Of a DNA stretch of 64,000 nucleotides, positions 41,264 to 50,075 are shown one piece after another. Where the stretch lies: assembly GCF_020873875.1 (NCBI RefSeq), contig NZ_JAHWGU010000017.1:62001-126000 (forward strand). The letters run 5' to 3'. A program made the position numbers and the translations under genes. The notes under the pieces were generated by a model. That model was not told the origin of the DNA and searched no databases. It was given only the letters and a program-made list of their open reading frames with translations. The DNA comes from Actinoplanes sp. DH11 (lineage in GTDB: Bacteria; Actinomycetota; Actinomycetes; Mycobacteriales; Micromonosporaceae). How positions within the stretch are numbered: position 1 is the first letter of the stretch; every line of letters begins with the position of its first letter.

Positions 41264-43935
41264 TATGCGTCCTTCTCCAGCCTGAGGTTCTCGCCGGACC
41301 CCGGGGCACGGTCGCCGGCCGCGCCCGCCTCGGTTCCGGTTGATGCGTTGTCCCGGGCCGCCGTGACGTCCACGAGGGCCGGGAAGCTGACCGTATCGTC
41401 CGCGCGCTCGGGTTCCACGACGGCCGTTTCGCCGCGTGCCGCGTCGACGCGGCCGCGGGTGGTGCCGTGCTGCAGGGCGCTCATGAGCGTACGGACCTGT
41501 TCCGGGCTGCGCGTCGGCGCGGTGGACGCCCGCTCCGCCACCGGCTGACGCAACTGCGGCGCCAGGCTCGCCTGCCGGACCCGTTTCGGCAGGCCGTCCA
41601 GCGAGATCTCGCCGGTGTCCTCGGGGTCCGATGTGGAGACCGGTGCGGGCGCTTCGGCGGGCGCGGAGTTCCGGGGTACGGCCCGGGCCGCGCCCGTCAG
41701 CTCGCCCGGGATCTCCACCGTGGGGTTCGGTGTGCGCCGGACCCGCCGCCGCTGGACCAGCCCCTCGGCGCTCAGTTCCTCGGCCACCACGCTCGCCGCC
41801 GGTCCCCCGGCATCGGTCACCGCGCCCTGCCGCGCGGCCGGTGCCGGCGACGGCTGTTCGTCGGTGGCAGCCCGGCGCCCGGCCACGGTGATCTCGCGCA
41901 GTTCCTCGGGACCCGGCCACTGCAGCGACGCCAGCGAGTTCCGCGACGGATCCTCCGTGCCCGATCCGACAAGCGGGACGTCCCAGCTCTTCCCGGACCC
42001 GTTCACCGAGCCGCCGGCCGAACCACCGGCCGGGCCGATCGGCAGTGCCGGGCCGGGAACACCGGTCACCAGTTCACCGGGGAGCAGCACGATCGCGGTG
42101 ATCCCGCCGAACGCGGAGGCGCGCAGCGACACCCGGATCTGATGCCGGTTCGCCAGCTGGGCCACCACGAACAGGCCGAGCCGGGCACTGTCGGTCGGGT
42201 CGAAGTCGGGCGGCTCGGCGAGGCGGCGGTTGGCCTGCTCGATCGCCTCCGCGCTCATCCCGAGGCCACGGTCCTCGATCTCGATCGCGTACCCGTTCGG
42301 CAACGCCTGGCCGACGACCTGCACGCGGGTGTGCGGCGGGGAGAACGACGCCGCGTTCTCGATCAGTTCGGCGAGCAGGTGGATCACGTCGCCGACCGCG
42401 CGGCCGAACACCGCCGAGGAGGTGATCGTGCGGATGTCGACCCGCTTGTAGTCCTCGACCTCACTGATCGCGCCACGGACGACGTCGATCACCGGGACCG
42501 GGTTGCGCCAGCCCCGGCCGGGCGCCGCGCCGGCCAGGATGACCAGGTCCTCGGCGTGCCGCCGCATCCGGGTGGCGAGGTGGTCGACGCGGTAGAGGTC
42601 TTCGAGTTCCTGCGGCTCGGTCTCCCGGCGCTCCATCTTGTCCAGCAGCGAGAGCTGGCGGTGCAGCAGGGTCTGGCTGCGCCGGGCGATGTTGAGGAAC
42701 ACCTCGTTGATGCCACGCCGGACGTTCGCCTCGTCGACCGCGGACAGCACGGCCGTACGCTGCACCTCGTTGAACGCGCGCCCGAGCTGGCCGATCTCGT
42801 CGCCGCCGTACTCCAGGGGTGGGGTCTCCACCTCGACGTCGACGGCCTCGCCGCGCTGAAGCCGGCGGACCACTGACGGCAGCCGCTCCGACGCCATCTC
42901 CAGGGCCTCCCGGCGCAGCCGGATCAGCCGGCCGACGATCGACCGGCCGAAGCGGACCGAGACGAGGATGGAGAGCACGAACGCGAGCAGGCCGAGCAGC
43001 CCGGCGACGCCGAGCCGGAGCAGCACGCTCGCGGCCAGCGGGGTGGCGTCCTGGGCGACCTTGTCCACCGACCGCAGCACGAAGTCACTGAGCTCGGCGT
43101 TCGTCCGGTCGTAGGTGGGCTGCCAGTCGGCGCCCGAGACCGGCGGCGGCCCGCCCGCGTAACTGTCGCCGATCAGCGAGTTCTGCATGATGTCGAGGTT
43201 CACGAACGGCGGGCTGGTGATCACCCGCGAGTAGTCGCCGCGGGCGCCCTCCGGCATGTCGGCGACACCGGCCTTCAGCAGATAGCGCGAGTTCGCGATG
43301 TCCTCGATCAGCACACCGCGGTTGATGGCGTGGATGTAGCCGGCGGCGTTCGCACCGGCCAGCATCGCGTCGACCCGGCTCAGGTGCTCCAGCCCGCGCA
43401 GGGCGCTGATCAGGCCGCGAACCTCACGGTCGACCCGCTCGTGGAAGAAGATGGCCGCGGAGGTGGACACCTCGAACGCGGCGTCGATCACCGCGCTGTA
43501 GTCCCGTACCACCGGAAGGACGTCCTTGACCAGGCGGTCGTCGATCCGGCTGCGGTTCTGCGGCAACTCGTTCAGCAACGCGATCATCGCGTCGACCCGG
43601 GGCCGCACCGCCTCGGTGAGGTCGGCGTCGGCCACCGCCGCGCGAAACGTGCCGGCGGCCCGGTCGGTGGCGTCCCGTTCCCGGTTCAGTTCGGTGGCGG
43701 CCGGCTTGGCCGCGGAGACGTAGATCGCGGAGAAGTGCCGCTCGCGCTGGAGCTGAGCGATCAGTTGCAGTCCCGGGTTGCCGAGCTTGTGGACCGCGTC
43801 GCGGGATTCGAGCAGGTTGAGAGCCGGACCGGCGGTGACCACCGTTGCGAAGATCCAGAGCGCGAGCAGCGCGGCGAGAGGCACCGCGGCCATCGCGATG
43901 ATCTTCGAACGGATCGACCAGTTGCGGCTTCTCAT
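41263..43935 (-). CDS. cvnA: conservon sensor histidine kinase-like protein CvnA
   Basis: 890 residues from ATG 43935 (GGAG four bases upstream). Membrane segment 1 at about 11-33, an extracellular nitrate/nitrite-sensing (NIT)-like domain to about 310, membrane segment 2, HAMP (GRLIRLRREALEMASERLP), a dimerisation region, and an HATPase domain (LIENAASFSPPHTRVQV, GLGMS, GLFVVAQLANRHQI). The conserved phospho-His box is weak, as usual for CvnA. A 250-residue disordered tail follows. First gene of the conservon. Confidence 0.93.
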   Translation of the reverse strand: MRSRNWSIRSKIIAMAAVPLAALLALWIFATVVTAGPALNLLESRDAVHKLGNPGLQLIAQLQRERHFSAIYVSAAKPAATELNRERDATDRAAGTFRAAVADADLTEAVRPRVDAMIALLNELPQNRSRIDDRLVKDVLPVVRDYSAVIDAAFEVSTSAAIFFHERVDREVRGLISALRGLEHLSRVDAMLAGANAAGYIHAINRGVLIEDIANSRYLLKAGVADMPEGARGDYSRVITSPPFVNLDIMQNSLIGDSYAGGPPPVSGADWQPTYDRTNAELSDFVLRSVDKVAQDATPLAASVLLRLGVAGLLGLLAFVLSILVSVRFGRSIVGRLIRLRREALEMASERLPSVVRRLQRGEAVDVEVETPPLEYGGDEIGQLGRAFNEVQRTAVLSAVDEANVRRGINEVFLNIARRSQTLLHRQLSLLDKMERRETEPQELEDLYRVDHLATRMRRHAEDLVILAGAAPGRGWRNPVPVIDVVRGAISEVEDYKRVDIRTITSSAVFGRAVGDVIHLLAELIENAASFSPPHTRVQVVGQALPNGYAIEIEDRGLGMSAEAIEQANRRLAEPPDFDPTDSARLGLFVVAQLANRHQIRVSLRASAFGGITAIVLLPGELVTGVPGPALPIGPAGGSAGGSVNGSGKSWDVPLVGSGTEDPSRNSLASLQWPGPEELREITVAGRRAATDEQPSPAPAARQGAVTDAGGPAASVVAEELSAEGLVQRRRVRRTPNPTVEIPGELTGAARAVPRNSAPAEAPAPVSTSDPEDTGEISLDGLPKRVRQASLAPQLRQPVAERASTAPTRSPEQVRTLMSALQHGTTRGRVDAARGETAVVEPERADDTVSFPALVDVTAARDNASTGTEAGAAGDRAPGSGENLRLEKDA

Positions 43936-44256
43936 CAGGCTCCGCCCGAGGGGTTCGGTAGCAAACAAGCAACGCGCCGAGCAGCCCTGACAGCCGATCA
44001 GAATGGGACGGCCGTCATGCCTGTGTCATGCGCTCGGCGAAGAATACGTAATGACGTGCGTCTCAGCTAGTTCCCCGGCATTCCGGATGCTGGGCATCCG
44101 TCCCGTTTGTCCAGCCAGATCGGCATCCGATCTTTTTTGGAGATCGTCGGTCTTACGACAGAGCACGTCGGACACCCCGCGACGCGGTGGGTGAACACGA
44201 GGGTTGGCAGCCGGTGCCGGATGGGCATACATCCCCGTGGAAGAAGGAGGAACCTG
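43936..44256. other. divergent promoter region between cvnA and the 44257 gene
   Basis: 321 bp without a gene. GATCGG-CAT-CCGATC followed by TTTTTT at 44118-44138 forms a short terminator-like hairpin on the plus strand, about 120 bp before the downstream gene. AATACGTAATG near 44046 is one of few AT-rich spots. Confidence 0.55.
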
Positions 44257-44931
44257 ATGTCCGCCACCGTCACCATCATCCTGATCGTTGTCGCCCTTCT
44301 GGTCCTGGCCGCGATCGTCCTCGGTGTCCGGGCCGCGCGGCGCCGCAAGCTCCAGCAGACCTTCGGCCCCGAGTACGACCGTGTGGTCGCCGACACCGGC
44401 AACCGCACCGAGGCGGAACGTGAACTGCACGAGCGCACCAAGCGGCACGCCCAGCTGGAGTTGCGTGAACTGTCCGAGGAGTCGCGCACCAAGTACGCCG
44501 CGGCCTGGGAAGAGGTCCAGATCCGCTTCGTGGACAACCCGAAGGAAGCGGTCGCCACCGCCGACGAGCTGGTCACCGCCCTGATCGCCGAGCGCGGGTA
44601 CCCGACCGGCGACTACGACGACCGCCTCGCCAACCTCTCCGTCGAGCACGCCGCCACGCTCGAGCACTACCGCGCCGCCCACGAGATCAGCCGGCGCAGC
44701 CGCAACGACGAGACCGAGACCGAGGACCTGCGTCAAGCCCTGGTCCACTACCGCGCCCTCTTCGCCGACCTGCTGGGCGAGAACCCGATCGGCGCGTCCA
44801 CCCCGGCACCGCGCCCGGCCGCCGACGACTCCGCTCCGGCCGATGCGCCGGGCCGCACCGTGACCGACACTGAGGACACCGCCACCGAATCCGGCGTCGC
44901 ACGGCCCCGCCCCGACGCCGCCAGCCGCTGA
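44257..44931 (+). CDS. membrane-anchored protein of unknown function, conserved in actinobacteria
   Basis: 224 residues with AAGGAGG perfectly placed before ATG 44257. One N-terminal membrane helix (TVTIILIVVALLVLAAIVLGV), then a charged helical region: LQQTFGPEYDRVVADTGNRTEAERELHER and AAAWEEVQIRFVDNPKEAVATADELV. The latter recurs in the next gene. No known enzyme motif. I recall similar proteins in many actinobacteria, none with a known role. It is divergent from the conservon and 12 bp before the next gene. Confidence 0.75.
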   Translation: MSATVTIILIVVALLVLAAIVLGVRAARRRKLQQTFGPEYDRVVADTGNRTEAERELHERTKRHAQLELRELSEESRTKYAAAWEEVQIRFVDNPKEAVATADELVTALIAERGYPTGDYDDRLANLSVEHAATLEHYRAAHEISRRSRNDETETEDLRQALVHYRALFADLLGENPIGASTPAPRPAADDSAPADAPGRTVTDTEDTATESGVARPRPDAASR

Positions 44932-44943
44932 GGAGCACCAACG

Positions 44944-45993
44944 ATGCGCTTCTTCTCGAACGAGGCCAAGGACAACGCCGACGAGCAGGACACCGGCGAC
45001 CGTACCGACAGCGAGCGGAAAGAGCCGGCGGCGTTCCCGGCGCAGCGGGCCGGGTCGCCGTGGGAGCACGCACCTGGTGACAGCGCGGACCGGCCCCCGG
45101 TGCACGACCCGGCACCGCAGCCGACCGCGTTCGGCGCGTCCACTGTGGGTGGTGCGGTCGCCGCGTCGGCCGCCGCCGGACCCTACGACGTCGACGACCG
45201 CCGGACCACCGACCGGACGACCGACGCCGCGTCGGGCATCGCTGACGACCGGACCGTCGCCTTCGACGCCGGCGGCCACAGCACCGCCGCCGCCCGCGAT
45301 GCCGCCGGCCGCGATGCCACCGGCCGTGATGACACCTCCGACGACCTCGCGGACCGGCGCGGCACCGTCGACGGGTACGCCACGGATCGGCAGGACGCCG
45401 ACGGCACCGACACCGACCGGAACCCGGCCGCGGTAACTGCGGACCGTGCCGCGGACGTTCAGGTCCCGGTGCGGGCCGTCGTGATCGAGACGGACCAGGA
45501 CAAGACCGTGGCTCTGGGCGACCGGCCCGCACCGGACGCCGAAGCGGCGCGCCGGAACGCCGAGGCCCACCAGGACCGGACCGGTCATGACGACCGGACC
45601 GACGCCGTCCTCGAGGACCGCGGCACCTTCGACGACCCGCAGGTGATCACCGAGTCGGGGGCCGGCAAGTCCGAGAATGATCAGAGTGTGGCCACCGGCG
45701 GACCGGTTTCCGAGATCGGTGCGGGCGAAGTCTCCGGCCCCTCGCCGTTCTTCCCGGCGGCCGAGACCGAGGTGCTTCGCAACCGCTGGCGGGATGTGCA
45801 GCTGCGCTTCGTCGACGACCCGAAAGGCGCCACGAACGACGCGGCTCAGCTCGTGGACGAGGCCGTCGACACGCTGACCGCGGCGCTGCGCGAGCAGCGC
45901 GGCGGGCTGGCGAAAGGCACCGATGACACCGAGTCGCTCCGGGTGGAGCTGCGTAGTTACCGCGACATTCTCGACCGGCTGCTCGGCCTCTGA
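44944..45993 (+). CDS. hypothetical protein with disordered Asp/Thr/Arg-rich region and shared C-terminal domain
   Basis: 349 residues. Residues 1 to about 270 are low-complexity, rich in D, R, T and A with repeated DRDAT- and GHDDRT-like patterns. The final 80 residues (RWRDVQLRFVDDPKGATNDAAQLVDEAVDTLTAAL...LRSYRDILDRLL) repeat the W-x2-VQ-x-RFVD-x-P pattern of the upstream gene. Cytoplasmic. Probably works with the 44257 protein; function unknown. Confidence 0.75.
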   Translation: MRFFSNEAKDNADEQDTGDRTDSERKEPAAFPAQRAGSPWEHAPGDSADRPPVHDPAPQPTAFGASTVGGAVAASAAAGPYDVDDRRTTDRTTDAASGIADDRTVAFDAGGHSTAAARDAAGRDATGRDDTSDDLADRRGTVDGYATDRQDADGTDTDRNPAAVTADRAADVQVPVRAVVIETDQDKTVALGDRPAPDAEAARRNAEAHQDRTGHDDRTDAVLEDRGTFDDPQVITESGAGKSENDQSVATGGPVSEIGAGEVSGPSPFFPAAETEVLRNRWRDVQLRFVDDPKGATNDAAQLVDEAVDTLTAALREQRGGLAKGTDDTESLRVELRSYRDILDRLLGL

Positions 45994-46013
45994 TCAAACG
46001 GGGGCGACGGGAA

Positions 46014-46043
46014 GGGGAGGAAAGCCGGACGGCTTTTCTCCCC
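46014..46043. terminator. terminator after the 44944 gene
   Basis: GGGGAGGAAAGCC pairs with GGCTTTTCTCCCC (one G-T pair) around a 4-nt loop. Lies between convergent genes. Confidence 0.75.
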
Positions 46044-46046
46044 TGC

Positions 46047-46097
46047 TCAGTACGGCAACCTGATCAGTACGGCAACGTGATCAGTACGGCAACGACG
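46047..46097. repeat. 17-bp triplicated sequence at the 3' end of a gene
   Basis: TCAGTACGGCAAC recurs at 46047, 46064 and 46081 (period 17). The copy at 46081 contains the stop codon and last residues (LPY) of the minus-strand gene; the other two copies follow it. Confidence 0.85.
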
Positions 46098-46659
46098 TGA
46101 TCGCGTCGTCCTGATCCGTGACGCCGTCGCCCTCACCGGCGTCGCCCTCGCCGCCCCCGCCCGCGCCACCCTCGCCCTCATCGTCACCGTCCGAGACGGA
46201 CTGTGACGGCTCCGGCGACTGGCTCGCCTCGTCGCTCGCCGACGTCGAGGGCGCCGGCGAGCCGGTGCCGGACGACGGGCTCGGCGGCAGCGGGACGACA
46301 GATGCGCTGGTGGACGGAGTGACGGACGGGCTGGACGGCGCCGCCGGTGACGGCGTTGTCGGCCGGGGCGCCACGAAGGTCGGCTTGGGGCTCGGGGACG
46401 ACGGCACGACCGCCGGGCTGGACGCGGCACGGGTGACCGGGAGCCCGGGGTCGACGCGGACCCAGCCCGCCTGCTCCGGCGTCTCACCGGCGCCGACGCC
46501 ACCGAAGTCCCGGTCGCTCTCCGGGTACTGCTCGCCCACGGTCGAGGGGCGCTCGTTGGGCGCGATGTTGACGGTGCCCAATTGAGCGCCGAGCCACATC
46601 GACGGACCCAGCCCGAACGCGACGATGGCTCCGAACAGTGTCAGCGGACCCCGTTCCAT
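46081..46659 (-). CDS. membrane-anchored Ser/Pro-rich protein of unknown function
   Basis: 192 residues. A hydrophobic N-terminal segment (LTLFGAIVAFGLGPSMWLGAQL) is followed by a Ser/Pro/Thr linker and a Gly/Asp/Glu-rich acidic tail. Probably extracytoplasmic. No domain recognised. Its stop codon lies in a 17-bp triplicated sequence. Confidence 0.6.
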   Translation of the reverse strand: MERGPLTLFGAIVAFGLGPSMWLGAQLGTVNIAPNERPSTVGEQYPESDRDFGGVGAGETPEQAGWVRVDPGLPVTRAASSPAVVPSSPSPKPTFVAPRPTTPSPAAPSSPSVTPSTSASVVPLPPSPSSGTGSPAPSTSASDEASQSPEPSQSVSDGDDEGEGGAGGGGEGDAGEGDGVTDQDDAITSLPY

Positions 46660-46807
46660 GAGCGCCCTCCCCGGCTTGGAGACGATCGTCGCGCCTCACC
46701 CGGCAGTCGTGCTACCCATTTCGGATGCCGTCGAAGCGAACATTCTCCGAGGTTATTGTGACCCAAAGTGACGTAATGGTCGCTCATCCGTCAGGGATGA
46801 GACTGTC

Positions 46808-48754
46808 CTAGTCATCGCTACGGGTATTGACCGCTGCCGGTTCAGCACCACCCTCGTCCGAGGCGGGCGGCGAGACCGGCGTCACCCCCGTACGCGTCTC
46901 GGTGAGGAAGCCCACCGTCTCGTCCCAGGCCTGCCAGCCGCCGGGCAGTTCGTCGCTGTCCAGGCCCGGCCGCAGCGAGATCTCCCCGCCGTCCCGCAGC
47001 GCGATCACCCAGCCCTTCCGCCGGCCCGGCAGCGTGGTCACCGCCGTGACGTCGGCGAACGGCACGAACCGGCCGTCCGATCCGGCCCGCGGGCGCGCCG
47101 CCGTCCCGGCGAGCCGCCGCTTCGACTCACCACCGCGGCCCCGGGGCAGGCCCGGCACCAGCAGCAGCCCGAGGTCGGTGATCAGCAGGTCGGTACGCGC
47201 CCCGTCCGCCACCAGGTTCACCAGCCCGCCGAGGATCCGGGCCGCGCCGTCGCCGGCCGGCGCACCGAGGTCCACGCCGATCTTCATCAGGTACTCCCGG
47301 ACCGCCTCGACGGTACCGGGGTCCGCGGCGGCGGCCGCCAGTTCGGCGAGGTTGAGGTACGCGCCGTCGACGCCGACGACCTCGGCCGCACCGGTCCAGC
47401 TGTGCCGCCAGCGGACCACGCCGCTGCGCAGGGCCGCGAGCGCCAGCATCAGGCCGAGCAGGTCGACGATCCGCTCGGTGGTCTGTTCCGGCGTGGCCTC
47501 CGGGAAGAGTGTCGCCGCCACCGGCCGCAGCCGGTCGCCGGCGGCCAGGTCGAGCACCTGCGCGGGCCCGGTGACCTCGGTCCCGGTGGCCCGGGAGAGG
47601 GTCGCCAGGGTGGCCTCGGCCTCGCGTTCCATCTCCGCGGTGCGCGCGACGCTCAAACACTCGTCCCAGGTCACGACGGTGCGGCCGGCGGCCGGGTAGG
47701 CGACGTCCTGCAGGGCCCGCCCGAGCAGCGGAAGGTCCGGCACCAGCTCCGGCTCCGCCGCGGAATCCTCGGGCGCCGACGCCGCGGCAGCCGATGAGGG
47801 CGCGGCGGGCTCGGCGGCAGAAGGAGAAGAAGGCGCGGCGGCCGGGGGCAGTGCCGTGAGCGCCGCCACCCGCTCACCCGCCGGCGGATGCGTGTCCCAC
47901 TCCCCCGACGGCGGCAGTTCCTGGCCTCGCAGCACCTCCATCTCGGCCGACCGCGCCGCGAGCACCCGCAGGAACCCGCCGAACACGTCGTCCGGCACGA
48001 ACCCGGCCTGCCATCCGGGCCCGACGTACTCGGCGTGGAACAACCGCTGCATCCCGGCCAGCACGGGCAGGTCGCGCAGCACAGCCGTCATCGCCTCGAC
48101 GCCGGCGTGCCCGGCCGCGATCCGGTCGGCGGCGAACTCCTGTTCCCGGCTGAATCCGGTGTCGATCCGGCGGTACAGCCCGGCATAGGCACGCAGCAGC
48201 AGGTGCCGCCGGGAGATCCGGGGTGCCACCCGCGCCACCGCCACCCGGCCGCGCCGGGCCAGGGGGGCCCACCGGCTCAGCACCGGCGACGCATGCGCCA
48301 GCTCGTGCGTCACCGCGGCACGCAGCCGGGCCGGGTCGAACGCCTGGAGCAGCGGCAGGCCCAGGTAGAGGTCGCGACGGCCGCCGATCAACCCGAGCAG
48401 ACGGGTACGCTCCCCGACCGTCACCGTGGCGTCGGCGACCACGGTCAACCCATCCGGCGGCGTCACCCCGGCGGCCGCGGCGGCACCGTCGACCAGCTTC
48501 CACAGTTCCGGCGCCCGGTCCCGGGTCACCACCACACCGGCCGGTTGCCGCCGCCGGGTGTGCAGGGCGCGCCACGTCGCGTACCCGAGGGCACCGAACG
48601 TGGCGATGCTCAGCGGCACACCCAGTCGCAGCGCCACACCGCTGGGCAGGATCCGCAGAACCGTCCAGAGGATGAGCAGCACGAACACCGGCTGTGCGCC
48701 CGCCACCAGCACGAATCCGGCGAGCCCCGCCGCCGATCGGGCACCCTTGCTCAA
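46808..48754 (-). CDS. M48-family membrane zinc metalloprotease
   Basis: 648 residues. Two or three N-terminal membrane helices, then an M48 domain with the zinc motif HELAH (RAAVTHELAHASPVLSRW) and the third-ligand Glu in EQEFAADRIAAGH. The middle is Ala/Pro/Ser-rich, and the C-terminal 250 residues form a separate region of unknown fold. HtpX/Ste24-like relatives degrade misfolded membrane proteins. Divergent from the P450 gene, 91 bp apart. Confidence 0.87.
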   Translation of the reverse strand: MSKGARSAAGLAGFVLVAGAQPVFVLLILWTVLRILPSGVALRLGVPLSIATFGALGYATWRALHTRRRQPAGVVVTRDRAPELWKLVDGAAAAAGVTPPDGLTVVADATVTVGERTRLLGLIGGRRDLYLGLPLLQAFDPARLRAAVTHELAHASPVLSRWAPLARRGRVAVARVAPRISRRHLLLRAYAGLYRRIDTGFSREQEFAADRIAAGHAGVEAMTAVLRDLPVLAGMQRLFHAEYVGPGWQAGFVPDDVFGGFLRVLAARSAEMEVLRGQELPPSGEWDTHPPAGERVAALTALPPAAAPSSPSAAEPAAPSSAAAASAPEDSAAEPELVPDLPLLGRALQDVAYPAAGRTVVTWDECLSVARTAEMEREAEATLATLSRATGTEVTGPAQVLDLAAGDRLRPVAATLFPEATPEQTTERIVDLLGLMLALAALRSGVVRWRHSWTGAAEVVGVDGAYLNLAELAAAAADPGTVEAVREYLMKIGVDLGAPAGDGAARILGGLVNLVADGARTDLLITDLGLLLVPGLPRGRGGESKRRLAGTAARPRAGSDGRFVPFADVTAVTTLPGRRKGWVIALRDGGEISLRPGLDSDELPGGWQAWDETVGFLTETRTGVTPVSPPASDEGGAEPAAVNTRSDD

Positions 48755-48845
48755 GCCGTCACTCCTGTCGTCGGACCGGGCCCAGCGTAGGGCCCATTCG
48801 GTGGCGGGGGCGTTTCGCGTTCGCCCAGCGGGTTATACGGGCGAC

Positions 48846-50051
48846 ATGGCCGACCTCGATCAGACTCTTGCCGTTGCTCTCAAGGGATACGCGTGGCTGC
48901 CCGATCTGCGCCGCCGGTCGGGTGGTGCCCCGGTGCGGACGCGGGTCATGGGGCAGCGGGCCGTCGGCATCTGCGGTCCCGCCGCCGCACAGTTCTTCTA
49001 CGGCACCGGCAACCTGGAGCGGCACACCGCCCTGCCCAGCCTCGTCGTGCACACCCTGTTCGGCCAGGGCGCGGTGCACACCCTCGACGGCGAGGCGCAC
49101 CGGCACCGCAAGGCACTCTTCACCAGCCTCCTTCTCGGTGACGGCGTCGACACCCTGGCGAAACTGGCCGGTGAGGCGTTCGACCAGGCCGCCGACGGCT
49201 GGCGGGGTGGCCGCGAGGTGACGCTCTTCGACGAGACGGCCCGGGTCATCGCGAAGGCGGTCACCCGCTGGGTGGGCGTACCCGAGGAGGACCGTGAGCT
49301 GACCTCCCTGGCCCGCGATCTCGTCGCGATGGTCGACGGTTTCGCGACCGTCGGCCCGCGATTCGCGCGGGCTCTGGCGGCACGCGACCGGCAGGAACGG
49401 CGCCTGGCCAAGGTCATCGAGAGGGTACGGGCGGAGCCGCCGACCCCGGAGCCCATCTCGGTGATCGCGCACCACACCGACGACGGCGTCCCGCTGGACC
49501 CGCGCACCGCGGCGGTCGAACTGCTCAACGTCATCCGCCCGTCCACCGCGGTGGCCTGGTTCGTCGCGTTCGCCGCGCACGCCCTGGACCGATGGCCGCA
49601 CCACGCGACGCGGCTGCGCGCCGGCGACGACGAGTTCACCGCCGCGTTCACGCACGAGGTGCGCCGGTTCTACCCGTTCGCGCCGTTCCTCGGCGGCCGT
49701 GCCGCCCGTGACCTGGTGTTCCAGGGCGAGTCGATTCCCGCCGGCACGCTGGTGCTGCTCGACGTCTACGGCCAGAACCACGACCCGGACCTCTGGGACG
49801 ACCCGTACGCGTTCCGCCCGGAACGGTTCCTCGGCCGCGAGATCGGCGACTTCGACCTGATCCCGCAGGGCGGCGGCGATCCGCGCACCGGCCACCGCTG
49901 CCCCGGCGAGAAGATCACCGTCGCCCTGCTGGGCACGCTGGTCCAGCGGCTGTCCCGGCTGGACTACTACCTGCCGCCGCAGACCACCGACATCGACCTG
50001 TCCCGGATCCCGGCGATCCCGCGCAGCCGGATCAAACTGGTGCTGCCCTAG
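48846..50051 (+). CDS. cytochrome P450 of the CYP152 peroxygenase type
   Basis: 401 residues. The heme-binding loop is PQGGGDPRTGHRCPGEKIT, and the I-helix carries IRPSTAVAWF in place of the acid-Thr pair. Both features, Arg-Pro in the I-helix and HRCPGE at the Cys, mark the CYP152 family (BSbeta, SPalpha, OleT), which uses hydrogen peroxide directly to hydroxylate or decarboxylate fatty acids. No redox partner is adjacent, consistent with this. Hydroxylation versus decarboxylation is not settled by sequence alone. Confidence 0.88.
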   Translation: MADLDQTLAVALKGYAWLPDLRRRSGGAPVRTRVMGQRAVGICGPAAAQFFYGTGNLERHTALPSLVVHTLFGQGAVHTLDGEAHRHRKALFTSLLLGDGVDTLAKLAGEAFDQAADGWRGGREVTLFDETARVIAKAVTRWVGVPEEDRELTSLARDLVAMVDGFATVGPRFARALAARDRQERRLAKVIERVRAEPPTPEPISVIAHHTDDGVPLDPRTAAVELLNVIRPSTAVAWFVAFAAHALDRWPHHATRLRAGDDEFTAAFTHEVRRFYPFAPFLGGRAARDLVFQGESIPAGTLVLLDVYGQNHDPDLWDDPYAFRPERFLGREIGDFDLIPQGGGDPRTGHRCPGEKITVALLGTLVQRLSRLDYYLPPQTTDIDLSRIPAIPRSRIKLVLP

Positions 50052-50075
50052 CGGCGAGATCGGCGGCCGGCGACG

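Noticed and set aside
46118..46585. Acidic plus-strand frame opposite the Ser/Pro-rich gene
   Set aside because: Complement of a repetitive Ser/Pro/Gly gene; no start signal.
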